Assembly (NCBI GenBank): GCA_021229015.1
Contig: CM037777.1
Coordinates: 56,685,957 to 56,749,956, forward strand
From: Solen grandis
Taxonomy: Eukaryota; Mollusca; Bivalvia; Adapedonta; Solenidae
Direction of reading: 5' to 3'
Length of the DNA: 64,000 bases
This document shows, piece after piece, positions 12,541 to 23,578 of this stretch. A program made the position numbers and the translations under genes. Under the pieces are notes generated by a model. That model made no database searches and was not told the origin of the DNA. It worked only from the letters and a program-made list of their open reading frames with translations. Position 1 is the first letter of the stretch. The number at the start of each line of letters is the position of its first letter.

Positions 12541-14016
12541 TTTGTTTTAAAGAATAAGTTTTAATTATTATTCACCCGTATCGTTGTAACCATTTATGAA
12601 AATCAATGGCATGGACATGCCAGTTTAATGAAACAGCAAGTTCGAGCAGCGTATAAAAATTCATATGCAAAATATAAATACATTCTATCTGCCAGTAGGT
12701 ACCAATCTTGACGTTAGATATAGATAACATGTTGAAAAGGATGTGTGATATATTAACTGTGTATTTTACAGCCGGCATCTTAATCAACGTCCAAATGAAC
12801 AACATTGACTTTCATACTTGAATGACTCATACTAGTAAAACTCCGGAATATACAGTGAATGCCACATTCGTTTTTATTACAGTACTAAAGGGTACATCTG
12901 TTAACAAAATGGTACCAAAACTGCATTATGCGTAATGAAAATTTGAAATACGCATTAAATAAAGTTTTTACTTATCTCATTCTGGCGTCTTATGGCAATG
13001 TTTTATTGGTAGAATTCTGATGATGTTCGTGAAAGGCCTAAGAAAAATGCCAATAACAAAAGCTTTATTTTGAAATAAAATTAATTCTTCAGATAAAATC
13101 GGAAATGCTGCTTTAGAAACGGAGACATATATTTTTACAGACAGCCGATTCGAAAATGAACAAGACGTGCGAATTTTCGCGGCAACGATTTATTTGAAGC
13201 ACCTTATCACTTTTTAAAGTTTATTTAAGTAAACTGATTCACAACTTAAGTAATGATATTACAATATCTGAGATGAGCAGCGAAAGAACAAAATGATTCT
13301 GATCATTATAATGAATTGTGTATGTATTTAAATACATATAAAGTCATCACTTAACATTCATACATAGACAAAAGCTTTTTAATTGAGCAGTGACGATGGC
13401 AAGCATTAAAGTGCGGTTTATCTTCTCCGTACATGGCAGCCTCTGTCACTGCAGTTCTTCGAGCAGGCAACACACAATATCTTATGATTATGTATCCCAT
13501 GTAAACACATACTGTATGATACAGACAAATGGAAGTAGGCTGCCTCTTGAAGTACAGACATAACCATAAGTCATTCGAAATACATACAGATTAAGACAGC
13601 TTGATGGCATTGATATTTTACATATTTTTGTATAATATTTACATAAATATTTTTTTTAACTAAAAACTAGAGAGATCACGCGATTTGCCACTCTGGTTGA
13701 AAAATTGAAAATTACCATGTCTGACAAAATCTGAAAACAGTATTTTTTTTTAAGGACACGTTATTTTATGTAAATCAATACGAATCGTTTTTTTTTTTTT
13801 TTTTTTTTTTTTGTTGTTGTTGTTAGTTTAGTTTATGAGCATATAAAGCAAAAGTACAATAGAGGCCATCGCTCACCTGTGTATGATTTGTATGTGCATA
13901 TTTCTGCAAGACAATCAGTAACAGGTACAGGTAGAAATACTAGTAGATTGGCAATGGAAATATTAAGAAATACTCTCATTTTGTGTAATTTTAGTAATAA
14001 ATAAGAGAAATATACG
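12541..14016. other. No gene seen; poly(T) tract
   Basis: Unrecognised A+T-rich sequence. A run of more than 30 T, then (GTT)n, lies at about 13788-13825, possibly a retrotransposon tail on the minus strand. Confidence 0.5.
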
Positions 14017-14120
14017 GTAAAACCTCGATAATGAAGCCACTATTGGGTCCGTCTGGAATTGGCCTTATTGAGTTGGTCTCATTATTGAGTTATGGTATTT
14101 TCATAAATATTTCAATGTTG
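14017..14120 (+). mobile_element. Left end of a TA-flanked MITE, pogo/Tc1-like
   Basis: TATACGGTAAAACCTCG matches the terminal inverted repeat of the complete element at 44595-44839. The body repeats 'attgagttggtctcattatt' themes. No right end is seen. Confidence 0.55.
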
Positions 14121-14589
14121 ATCAAATATTTCAATGTTGATCAAATTCAATACTTTTGTTTTAAAATAATGAAAATAATATTTCATGAGTCATTTTAATG
14201 TTTTTAACAAGTTATGTTATAAAATGTAACAGTATTCCTGATTTTTTTTTATCTTAACCATGCCTATTTAAAGTCTCCCCATTTTAATACCTCTAAAAGT
14301 TCTATATTGCTTAAGCTGATAATTTTATTGATCTAGTAATAAGCATTTATTTAAGACCACAACTTTTCCCCGTGCTGTTTTTAATCAAACAATTTCTCTT
14401 GAATTGAAAGATCTTTACGTTTGATTTCAGTTTAGATCATAGTTTTGAAAAAGTAATTATGAAATTAATTGACTTTTATGACAGGTTATCTAATTCTATT
14501 TTATTCTAAGTTTTTGGGGGAGTCTCGTACCAATTAACGACTGTCAAAACATTGTTTTTTTTTACTGTAAACACAGTTACTTGTATCAA

Positions 14590-14990
14590 TCAGTTAGAGT
14601 AAGTAAATGTTTATTTATTATCGTGACATGTGTACAAACAATGCATATATATTAAGATATATAAATAGATCAACATAATATATTACGTACACCCGGCCCA
14701 ATGGGCCTATATGTCACCGTTTATATTTAATGAACGGCACAGATGATAAATATAAATTATGTAAACAAAATAGATTTTCGATGTAAATATGCTTTTGTTA
14801 AAAAGTTTGACACTCTCCGTGGATATTTTTCAAGTAAATGTGTAAATTTTTGTTCTTCACTATATACATCTAAGTTTAATGAATTAACCATACACTGTCT
14901 ATGACCCTGGTAAGCTTCACAATCTAACAAAAAATGCATTTCATTTTCTATCACATCACTGTCACACATTTTACAGACTCTTTAGATGTA
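14590..14990 (-). mobile_element. LINE 3' end fragment
   Basis: The minus strand encodes 'CDSDVIENEMHFLLDC' (14969 downwards), the Cys/His motif near the C-terminus of this LINE class, continuing to a stop at 14757. The 3' untranslated part holds the palindrome GGCCCATTGGGCC (about 14695-14708) and ends in an A+T-rich tail near 14600. The rest of the LINE is absent, as is common for 5'-truncated LINE copies. Confidence 0.75.
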
Positions 14991-15596
14991 GTGTGAGTAA
15001 TTACATTAATGCTATTCTACTGTCTTAATTTACTTAAATTGGTTTAAATATACACCATATTAACCTAAAATATAAGATACTAAGATACTTAACTCTTCAG
15101 TAATTCATACCATTAAATATATTATGTTTATGTCTTATTAAAAATAAAGCCCAGTCTCAGATTTCACGAAGAAATAATGATAATAATATAGCTTATATAA
15201 ATTTATCACTTTTAAAATCATTTGCGCAAATAAGAACTTCCGTCACCAGTTCAATACGAAGAAGAAACTATTTCTACTCTTATATAATGTCGATGTGCAC
15301 CAAAACGAGATTCTCAAAGGAATGAAAGCCTGCAGCCCTTACGTCAAATATTTTACAGGAAGTGTAATAATTTGGTATCTTGTTTTAGTAATCACATTAT
15401 AATACACAGATGCATTAAATAATAAGATTATTGTAAAAAAGAAAATAAGGAATAAAAATATAAAAGGGACTTTTTCGTTCGTCTTTCTAAAACACTCCTT
15501 ACCAAAATGTTTTTGTGTTACAAATAAAAAAAGCCCCACATGAGGTCTGAATACTTTTTGTTAACAGTTCTTTTGTGAGGCTGGGATTAAATGTAC

Positions 15597-17167
15597 GTTT
15601 TTAGCTAACCTTGAACTTTTGAATTCACCCGGGGTCCGTCGTCGTGATGTGCGTCAACAATTTGCTTTAACCCTTTCCCTCATAGAGGAAATCATGAAAA
15701 GACCTATGCGAACAACATAAAACCAGATCAGCCTGCGAGTAACTCGCAGGCTGATCAGGTTTTATGCTGTTCGCTGCTCCTCAGTGGTCTGGAAATGAGG
15801 ATTTTGTAATTGAATTTGGTAAGGTATAACTGAGGTTTTTGCAGATCAGGCTTTATGTGGTACCTATTGAGTGCGTCAAAATGAGTCTATATGAGGGAAA
15901 GGGTTAAACATCTCTTCGAAAGCGCTGAACAAAATTTGGAACAACCTGGAAGGGATAATACTTGGGTATACTTCCACAAATCATTGCCGCTACGGTGGGG
16001 CTAATTTGCCTTAAATGTATATAGTGAAAACTTTAAAAGACTTCTGCTACCAAACTTCTGGACAGATTTTAAAATGCTTTGGCACAGCTGTTCAATGGGT
16101 AACCCTCTACCAAGATTGCTAAAATTATTCAGATCCTTTAAGAAACATGGCCACGAAGGGCGGGGTTATTTTGCCTTATATATATGTTTATAGTGAAAAC
16201 AATAGACATGTTCTCTAACTGCATGCCAAATTGGTCCGAAGCCCCCAGTAGGATTGCTAATTTCCTTATATATTTGATGTAGACTTTTTTTACATTCTTC
16301 TGGGGAACAAATAGTTGGAATAATTTCAATTGCCATGTATGTACACCTCATGGATAACTTCAATGATTGCTAAAATGAAGTTGATCCCTTGAAATATGAG
16401 GCCCCTAGTGGGTCGGCTAGTTTCCTTTGTATAATCTGTAAACTGTAAAACTTCTGTAAAACAGTGGTCAGAATTTAATTTCATTCTGCACAAATGGTTT
16501 TCTCATGGCTTCCTGTCATAAAAGCTAAAAAGATAATCCATCGAAAAATGAGATCTCCAGGTGTCTACAGATTCTCTTATATACACTGTATAGAAAATTT
16601 CAAAATTCTATGGAATTACCATTGGTTAGAATTGAATTTCATTTTATAAAAAGTCCGCTTATGGCCCTCCACTATGACTGCTAAAATTGATCCCTTGAAA
16701 TTGACGCTGTTTGGTGCCGTAAGTGGTTAACTAAGTTTCATTATTTACTCTTAATTAAAAGTTTCAGAAATTTCTTCTATGAAATCAGTTATCAGAATTT
16801 AATCCCATTTTGAACAAATAATCAGTTCATGGCACTTCACAATAACAATAAATGCATTAACAAAGCTTATTCCCTGAAAAGGGGTCAGCTATATAAGTTA
16901 TATATAATCTATGTTTATTTTCCATAATTGTTTTAATTAACAAATTTTTTAATCTGAATAATATGGCTAGAGTTTAATTTCATTTTACAGAAAAGATAAT
17001 CTCATAGCTGTCTACTTTATTTATTTTATTATTAAATGAACACAAAATGTGAGTATTTCTTATTATTTCCACTGCCAATCTACGTTACTGATAGTCTTGT
17101 AGCAATAATCACATATAATCCATACTCGGGTAAGCGATCCAGGGCCTCTATGACCCTCTTGTTTTTA
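15597..17167 (+). mobile_element. 'AGCTCACC...CTCTTGTT' element, long copy with tandem core
   Basis: It begins TTTTTAGCTAACCTTGAAC and ends GTAAGCGATCCAGGGCCTCT then ATGACCCTCTTGTTTTT, the same ends as at 1949-2332 and 51488-52885. The core is a decayed tandem array of about 163-165-bp units: 'gggctaatttgcc...tatatagtgaaaac' at 15998 and again at about 16162, then weaker copies. A separate TTAA-flanked miniature element sits at 15671-15903. Short open frames in the core have no meaning. Confidence 0.75.
15667..15907. mobile_element. piggyBac-like MITE, 233 bp, with TTAA duplication
   Basis: The element is 15671-15903, with inverted ends CCCTTTCCCTCATA / TATGAGGGAAAGGG, between TTAA at 15667-15670 and TTAA at 15904-15907. 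TTAA target duplication and CCC-starting ends are known for the piggyBac superfamily. It has no coding capacity. The inside has a palindrome around CTGCGAGTAACTCGCAG. Joining the flanks at TTAA restores the host element (CAACAATTTGCTTTAAACAT). Confidence 0.85.
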
Positions 17168-18601
17168 GATGTTATCTCTCTTGCCATAAACTCATATAGG
17201 ACGGACATAAAGACCAAAGAATGAAGAAACGGGAAAAAAAAGCTTAACAATTGTTTGACTGTTGTAAACAGATGATGCTTTCCAGATCTCTTATCGTGCA
17301 CATAATTATCTTACAACTTTTATGCAGAACTGCATGAAAAGAAAGAAAAAAAATATGGTGTCAAAGTTGTGTCATTTTAATTAAAGCTTCGACTTGAGAT
17401 TAAGAAGAGGATATTTGTTGTTTTCAGTGGAATATCAATATTTTCACGAGTGGTGCAGCCTCCTCACGAGATGAATTATAAATAATATACCACTGTAACT
17501 GACATTTTTTTCTTCTTTTTATTTAAAGCCTCTCTGCGACACTTTACACATTTTTACTAATTTCATCATGAATTTTACCCTTTGGGGAGCCCCAAATTGC
17601 CGATGTCGCATGAATCGTTATTTGGTCTAAAAATAGTTCAATAAAGAAAGCTTGTAATTAATATTTCTTCTACGTATTTATTGAAGAAATTTTATTTCAA
17701 TGAAGAAATCAATACTGAAATGTCTTGAAAAAATACGATGGTGTCTTTTAGTAGTCCCATTACAAAACAGTGAAAATGATAAAAATGCTAGTATTCACTG
17801 TTTGAAACAGTGAAATTACGATTTTTAATTCAGTGATATTTCCCTATAATCCACCGAAAACCATTAAACAAATGATAGTTTTGTGTTTTTATTATAATGT
17901 ATCACTTCAGCAAAATGCTACTATATTGTTAATTTACATTCCCAAGCATCACTGAACCAAATCCCCAAATAATCAGCAGTTACGTATTTGGTTTTGACTC
18001 CAGATTGACATTATTTAGCTTATTGGTGGACACAAACCAATCTCTCGTCATCACTGAACTGAATACATACAATAATTTGCATTAGTTATAAATGGATGTG
18101 CAAATGCAAATGTGTTTGCGTGAAGGCGAGCGAGCGCGCTAGTGGCTCCTTGCTTAAACCTGTAAATATTTAAGCTTGTTACTTCACTAAGGGTTGTGCA
18201 AGAACAAAGGTTATCATTTTTTGCGTTTGCGCGTTTACGAACTTTGGTTGGCTGATTTAAATGTTTTCTGGGGGTATAAATATTAAAATGTAATGCATGT
18301 GAAAGGTTGAGAAATTGTCTGTGTTATTAGATAACATGCTCATAAAATTCAACGCATACGTCTTACGTTGTAATCGCCCATGGGTCATTGAGATAATTTT
18401 TCATCCTGTCCCATACTATGCCAAATAGAAGGACTTAGTTTGACATTATGAACCAAAAAATTTATCACCGCAGAGTCGGATAATCAAATTGTTTTAAGAA
18501 TTGTAATTGGTAGTAATTGGTATATAATTATTTTGTATGTGGATTATATTATTATACATGTACACAAGTCACTATAATAAAATATTATCTTATCTTATAA
18601 C
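17168..18601. other. No gene seen
   Basis: A+T-rich sequence with local 'gaagaaat' and 'cagtgaaa' repeats at 17640-17830. No coding signal. Confidence 0.5.
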
Positions 18602-18722
18602 AAGAATGTTCTCTGGAACACGTGTGTTACCTGCTAAATCGTGACGGAAAAAGTGTGACGACAGACAGTCGACGGAACAGTGATCCATATGTGTCACCTC
18701 CTTACAGCAGGCGTCACAAGAC
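18602..18722 (+). repeat. Dispersed repeat E, copy 2
   Basis: It aligns with 9317-9430 along its length (GTTCTCTGGAACACGTGTG, 'gacagacagtcgacgg', 'gtgatccatatgtgtcacct'). Confidence 0.7.
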
Positions 18723-19257
18723 CAATCATTTATTTTATGAACTATCCATATTGCCGATGGTGATTTCCCTCCCCCATTCCTTCCCTACATACCTTAATCT
18801 GAAACAAGGGTATATAACAGCTAAATGTGAAGCTTCAAAATGGAAATGTGTGGCTTTGATGACTTAAAATGTCATTATGGAAATCCAAGCAAACTAGTCT
18901 AACTGATCAAAACCGACGTTTAAAAGCATAGTTCAGGAAACGTTCGATGCTGAATACAGCCGTTAATCAAAAGTTAAATTTAGACAACATTTGAGTAGAG
19001 TAAGATTGAGAATCGCTTTAATTTATGTTTATTGGGCGTAAAACCTTAGAGCCATATCAGTGACATTAAAAGGCAAATAAACGAAAAGCCAACCAAATAT
19101 ACCAGCTTCGGCAAGTTAATTAAATGAAATTTGGGAAAACTTCACGAACTGCAAACCAAAAAAATCCTTAATTACTAAAACAGAAATATCACAAATTTCT
19201 CAACGCACCGTGTTATTTCAAAAGCAAACTGTTCATGAATAAGATAAATGTAGTTGT

Positions 19258-19377
19258 TTAACCCTTTCCCTCATAGAGGACACCATGAAAAGACCTATGC
19301 GAACAGCATAAAACCAGATCAGCCTGCGAGTAACTATTGAGTGTGTCAAAATGAGTCTATATGAGGGAAAGGGTTAA
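19258..19377. mobile_element. piggyBac-like MITE, 112 bp, internally deleted
   Basis: The element is 19262-19373 between TTAA at 19258-19261 and 19374-19377. Its ends are identical in kind to those of the copy at 15671. Relative to that copy it lacks the central part from the palindrome onward: 'gcctgcgagtaac' joins directly to 'tattgagtgtgtcaaaatga'. Confidence 0.85.
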
Positions 19378-20739
19378 ATGCTTACAAAACAGGCCATTCT
19401 CACTTACCCATTTATACATTTTAAAATATCGCATATTTCTTAGGTACCTTCGACAAATAATCAGGAATAGTAAACACGGTTTAGATACACTCGCTGGTCG
19501 TATGTTCTTGGTGAAGGAATGAATTTTTTTCGTATGGATGACCGAACTTAAAACCATACACCAAAGGCGCATTATCAGCCGGGTTCTCAGTAATGCGTCT
19601 GCATATTTTTTTTATTTTTTTTCTTTTACATGCGCTGAGATTGTTTGCAGCCATTGGATTTCTGTGCCTCTTTTTTTTGATATCATCTTGCTCAAAATCA
19701 TTTAGATTATGTCTTAACTTTTAAGTTCCATTAACTGATACCTTTTGGATGCAAAATATAGTTTAATACATATGTGTATTGCGAGCTAAGATGCCCTTGT
19801 TTGTTTGTGTGGTATACTCACATTGGCTAAACATGGAAGTCTGTTTGTAGATTTTCAGTGAGGCGGTATTTCTATCATGAGCTTATCTACATCTTATATG
19901 AAATAATCAACACTGTATGTGAAATAAAACCAGACGAATAATTTTATTCAGGCGAGAATGATTGTTTGGTTGACTGAGCTGTGTGTCTAAAATGTTGTCA
20001 AGATGACGGAACATTCCAATACGAGAGTTGAAAGGTGGTTATGCAAATTCAATTTTGAAGACAGTAATTTAATTTCTTTTTACGAATAATTAGATCTGAA
20101 TGAAAAAAAAAGTGAACATCTGTCTACAAAGAAGGATAAAATCACAACGGTTGTATAAGCAATGTTTGTCAAAGACTATTATTAAATAAAATTATCAATA
20201 AAGTTATTAACTTAACCCAGCTAATCTGATACCCGACCTTACTACAGAGAGTAAAGGTCTGACATGCGCCATGCAATGGCTGCCTGCAGTGTGCCAATCC
20301 ACATCAATTGTCTGAAATTAGAGGCGAATTAAAGAAATCGAAAACATCCGATCTTTTAGGTAGAGGAATCCTAATGGTCGCGGCAAATAACGGCAAATGT
20401 CGGCAAAGATCGCCCAACTTCCGGATATTCTTCGTCATAACACGCCATGATTCGGAATGTTATTCTTTTTCTTTAAGAAGTACAATTTATGGTATCATAT
20501 CATTGTTAATCAAATGTAGTAGCTTTGATTGTTATTCATCTATTCAAATGTAAAAATATCGTTCGTTTTTTTGAAAAAGAGAAGAAAAACAGTTTCCCGA
20601 ATTAGTTCCGGTGACGTCATATTTTGAATTCCCCTTGATTTGTCAAAATGCATTATTGTAATAATTGATGGTATAACGAAACGTTTTTAAAAAAAGCAAA
20701 TTTTAAAAAGCAAAAGGTATCTTAAACAACCATAACTAC
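19378..20739. other. No gene seen
   Basis: Short open frames on both strands without recognisable homology. No clear repeat. Confidence 0.5.
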
Positions 20740-21455
20740 AGTAACACAAAGACGTATATTTTAAATTCATGTAAGCAGTGATTCTTTCGTACTAAGATTG
20801 AACGTACTTGGTCAAATAAGTTTTGTATAAAACTCTTCACAATTTTTTTTATTGAATACTTAGACCTTTAATTCTTAAAACCAAGTAATAAATACATAAA
20901 TAAATAACTGGGAAATGAAATGATGTATAAAGAAAATAAATCAGAGTTGTGCATATGTTAATGTTCAGTACAAAGTAACTAGGGGCCGCCGTGGCCGAGC
21001 GGTTACAGTTACAAATCTCTCAGCCCCTCACCGCTGTGGGTTCGAATTCCGGTAGGGACTCCGGATTTTTCATGTGAGGAAGCCTTCCAGCTGGCTTGCG
21101 GTAGATCGATGGTTCTACCCGGTTACCTCTGTGAACTCAGGGTCTTCCTCCACCTGTAATTAGCTGGACGTCGCTATATGATTGAAATACTATCGCAGCG
21201 ACGGTAAACCCAAATACAACAACAAAGTAACTAACAGTAATGCATGTTCGTATATTTGAAATTCATGTAAGCAGTGAGTCTTTCGTACTAAGATTGAACG
21301 TACTTGGTCAAATAGGTTTTGTATAAACTTCTTCAGAAAACTTTTATTGAATGCTTCTTAAAACCAAGTAATAAATAAATAACTTGGAAATGAAATGCTG
21401 TATTATGAAAATAAATCTGTAGTTGTACATATGTTTATGTTCAGTACAAAGTGGT
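20740..21455 (+). repeat. Tandem duplication of about 230 bp, split by a SINE
   Basis: The 20763-20981 block ('aattcatgtaagcagtga' ... 'atgttcagtacaaagt') recurs at 21260-21453 with scattered substitutions and small indels. The two blocks were adjacent before the SINE at 20982-21222 inserted at their junction. Confidence 0.85.
20982..21222 (+). mobile_element. tRNA-derived SINE, family A, complete copy with 11-bp TSD
   Basis: The tRNA-like head has box A GGCCGAGCGG and box B GGGTTCGAATTCC. The central domain includes AGCTGGACGTCGCTATATGA and the end is AGCGACGGTAAACCCAAATAC. Target-site duplication CAAAGTAACTA at 20971-20981 and 21223-21233 is perfect, so this insertion is fairly young. Such a head with a conserved centre is typical of metazoan SINE superfamilies. 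The exact superfamily is not assigned. Confidence 0.92.
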
Positions 21456-22335
21456 GAATTTTGTCTCTGAGAAAAATTCACATATAAAATACGGGATTTT
21501 TCCGCGAAATAATGTAATTATCTCCTCATTATTTCACTTTACAATGATTTTACATAAATCATTAAATGGAAAAGGCACTAAATGGCACAATTATGATTAT
21601 TATTTTAAGTTTGTGCTTAATGTGTACCTGAAAAGAACTAAAGATGCAGTCAATACCTGATATTCTTTTTTTTCTGAGCTTAAAAAATAAGGAGGTCAGG
21701 TAATACATACTGTTATAAGTTGATATTTTTATGATTAACCTATATAAAAATGTGCATTTTTATGGTTGATATATTATATGAATATTTTCTGAACAGCTTT
21801 TCTTGAGAAATTTGTACAAAAGGTATGTATTTTACCAGGGATTGTAGTGTTGCTATTTTATAAATGGTGATAAATATCGAACTGCAATATGAAGATTTTC
21901 TATAAAATATATAAATATACATATTATAAAGATGGCTATTATGTTTTTAATATGTCTTCCATTAGATATATGCCTTAGGTATATGAAATATAAAAATTGG
22001 TGATTCTAAGCAGTTTTATACGTATACCACCACACAACTTGCAAAAGCATTTCAATACTGGGTTAGATAAACTAAAAATTATTATTCTTTTTAGAACCTG
22101 TGGTTAGAATTTTTTTAAGTTACACAAACTGCTTACTTTAAATGTATAGAATAGAAAAACACCAAAGGAAACAGAATTTAAAAATTCATGCATTAGGGTG
22201 CCACTACCTGAAATACACTTAAAAAATGAAACTAACACGCGCCTACGTCACTGGTATGATAAACAGATACAACTGCAGGGTGCAAAAGAGAGGGTGTAAA
22301 CCGGGGAACTTGGTAGATATTTTGAACATTCTTTT

Positions 22336-22374
<39 letters not shown>

Positions 22375-22640
22375 AGAATGCCAATTTGTAAAAATAAATC
22401 GTTCTTCCTTCTACTCTACTCTCTGTTTTTGTATCTAGTAAATAATTGCAAACACTTGTAATGTATGTTTACTATAGCCAAAATAAAAAGGTGTATTTTT
22501 AGTTGAAAGGCCAAGAGTAATTCATGAACAGTAGGCCTAGATCTACATAATGTATCATTCATCATTTTATTTATTTCATTTTCTTGCTTTATTTTTTCTT
22601 ATTTAGGATCAGACCAGTCCTTATTTTATCAACTGCTATG
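21456..22640. other. No gene seen; (CT)n at 22341-22372
   Basis: A+T-rich sequence with short open frames of no recognisable type and a 32-bp pure CT microsatellite. Confidence 0.55.
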
Positions 22641-22645
22641 TATAG

Positions 22646-22753
22646 GATAGAGTCTATAAAGACGTTTCTAGTGAAAATAGAAGCCGAAACGAGCGTAGCG
22701 AGTGCAGGCTTCTATTTTCACGGAAACGTCTTTATAGATTCTATCCGACTTAG
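22646..22753. repeat. Long hairpin at the left end of the Crypton
   Basis: GATAGAGTCTATAAAGACG ... GTGAAAATAGAAGCC pairs with GGCTTCTATTTTCAC ... CGTCTTTATAGATTCTATC. The stem is about 40 bp with few mismatches and the loop about 20 nt (GAAACGAGCGTAGCGAGTGC). The same hairpin, more decayed, is present in both short relatives. Confidence 0.9.
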
Positions 22754-23034
22754 AAGTCTCCGCCCACTTTTACATGTTGTACTTGAGCGCCCTATGAAAC
22801 TGTCAATCAAATATGTATGTCTGGTTGTAATTTAGGCGCGAAATCTTGGCCCGAAGTAACGAAATGGACGATTACATTTGAAAGGGGTTGTTATATGTCA
22901 ACCAATACCAAATTGCACATAGAAGTAGTCTTCTGCACAGGATTTCTACCCTTTTTAAAAAATGATGCAAGTGATTTTACCACAGCTGTATCATTCACGT
23001 CCAAGACACGAATGCCAACGTACACATACAAAAT

Positions 23035-23197
23035 ATGGACGTCTCTGTCTTCGACTTATTAGGTGACGGGGATTTAGCGAAAATCTTCGAAATTGATGAT
23101 TTTGATTTGAATGAAGAATCTGTTCGTCTAGAACATGAAACAGCATCGCAGCTGTTAGCAATTCCAACCCAGCAACTAGTTAAATCTGAGGAAAAAG
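23035..23197 (+). CDS. Crypton recombinase, exon 1 (N-terminal acidic segment)
   Basis: The frame opens with ATG at 23035 (MDVSVFDLLGDGDLAKIFEI) and codes for 54 residues plus one base, ending AAAG before the donor GTAAAT at 23198. The segment is acidic and without a known fold. The single base left at the end combines with AA from 23579 to give a glutamate codon, and the frame continues into 'NIRFSKPVSAGDLRAKQ'. That stretch reads like the usual segment just before the DNA-binding region of Crypton-derived proteins. The intron of 381 bp carries an antisense SINE. The start is the first ATG of the open frame. The splice pair is predicted from sequence only. Confidence 0.7.
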
Positions 23198-23394
23198 GTA
23201 AATAATATTTTCTCTGACATATATTCCCCTTTTATATTTTTTTAACTTGAAATCTGAAGAAAACGATAAATGATGATTCTTTTCTGACATATTTCCTGTT
23301 CATAGTATTTGTGTACAGCTTATGCTCCTAGCCCCCAATACTTTAAACTCGTTTGTTTTTCTTTGATTGGGATACAAGTTCTAACAACTAATAT

Positions 23395-23545
23395 TGAACC
23401 CCCTTCGACGGATCTTGTGTTGGACCAGTACTTTACGCCTGGGAAGGTCATTAGATATTGGTTCCCCCATCGGGGTTCGAACCCACAACCTTGGGATCCG
23501 TAATCTGATGAATCATCTCTGGACCACGGCGCCCCAAATCATGCA
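23395..23545 (-). mobile_element. tRNA-derived SINE, family B, inside the Crypton intron
   Basis: On the minus strand the head reads GGGGCGCCGTGGTCCAGAGA with box B GGTTGTGGGTTCGAACCCC. The tail 'gtaaagtactggtccaacac' and 'gatccgtcgaagggggtt' matches family B at 12400, 46430 and 63440. It ends about 30 bp before the intron's acceptor. Confidence 0.85.
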
Positions 23546-23578
23546 ATTCGATGACAATTTGTTAAATTTGTTTTTCAG

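Noticed and set aside
20982..21060. Possible tRNA gene (box A and box B present)
   Set aside because: The head is part of a complete SINE with target duplication and a non-tRNA body, and the acceptor stem is not paired.
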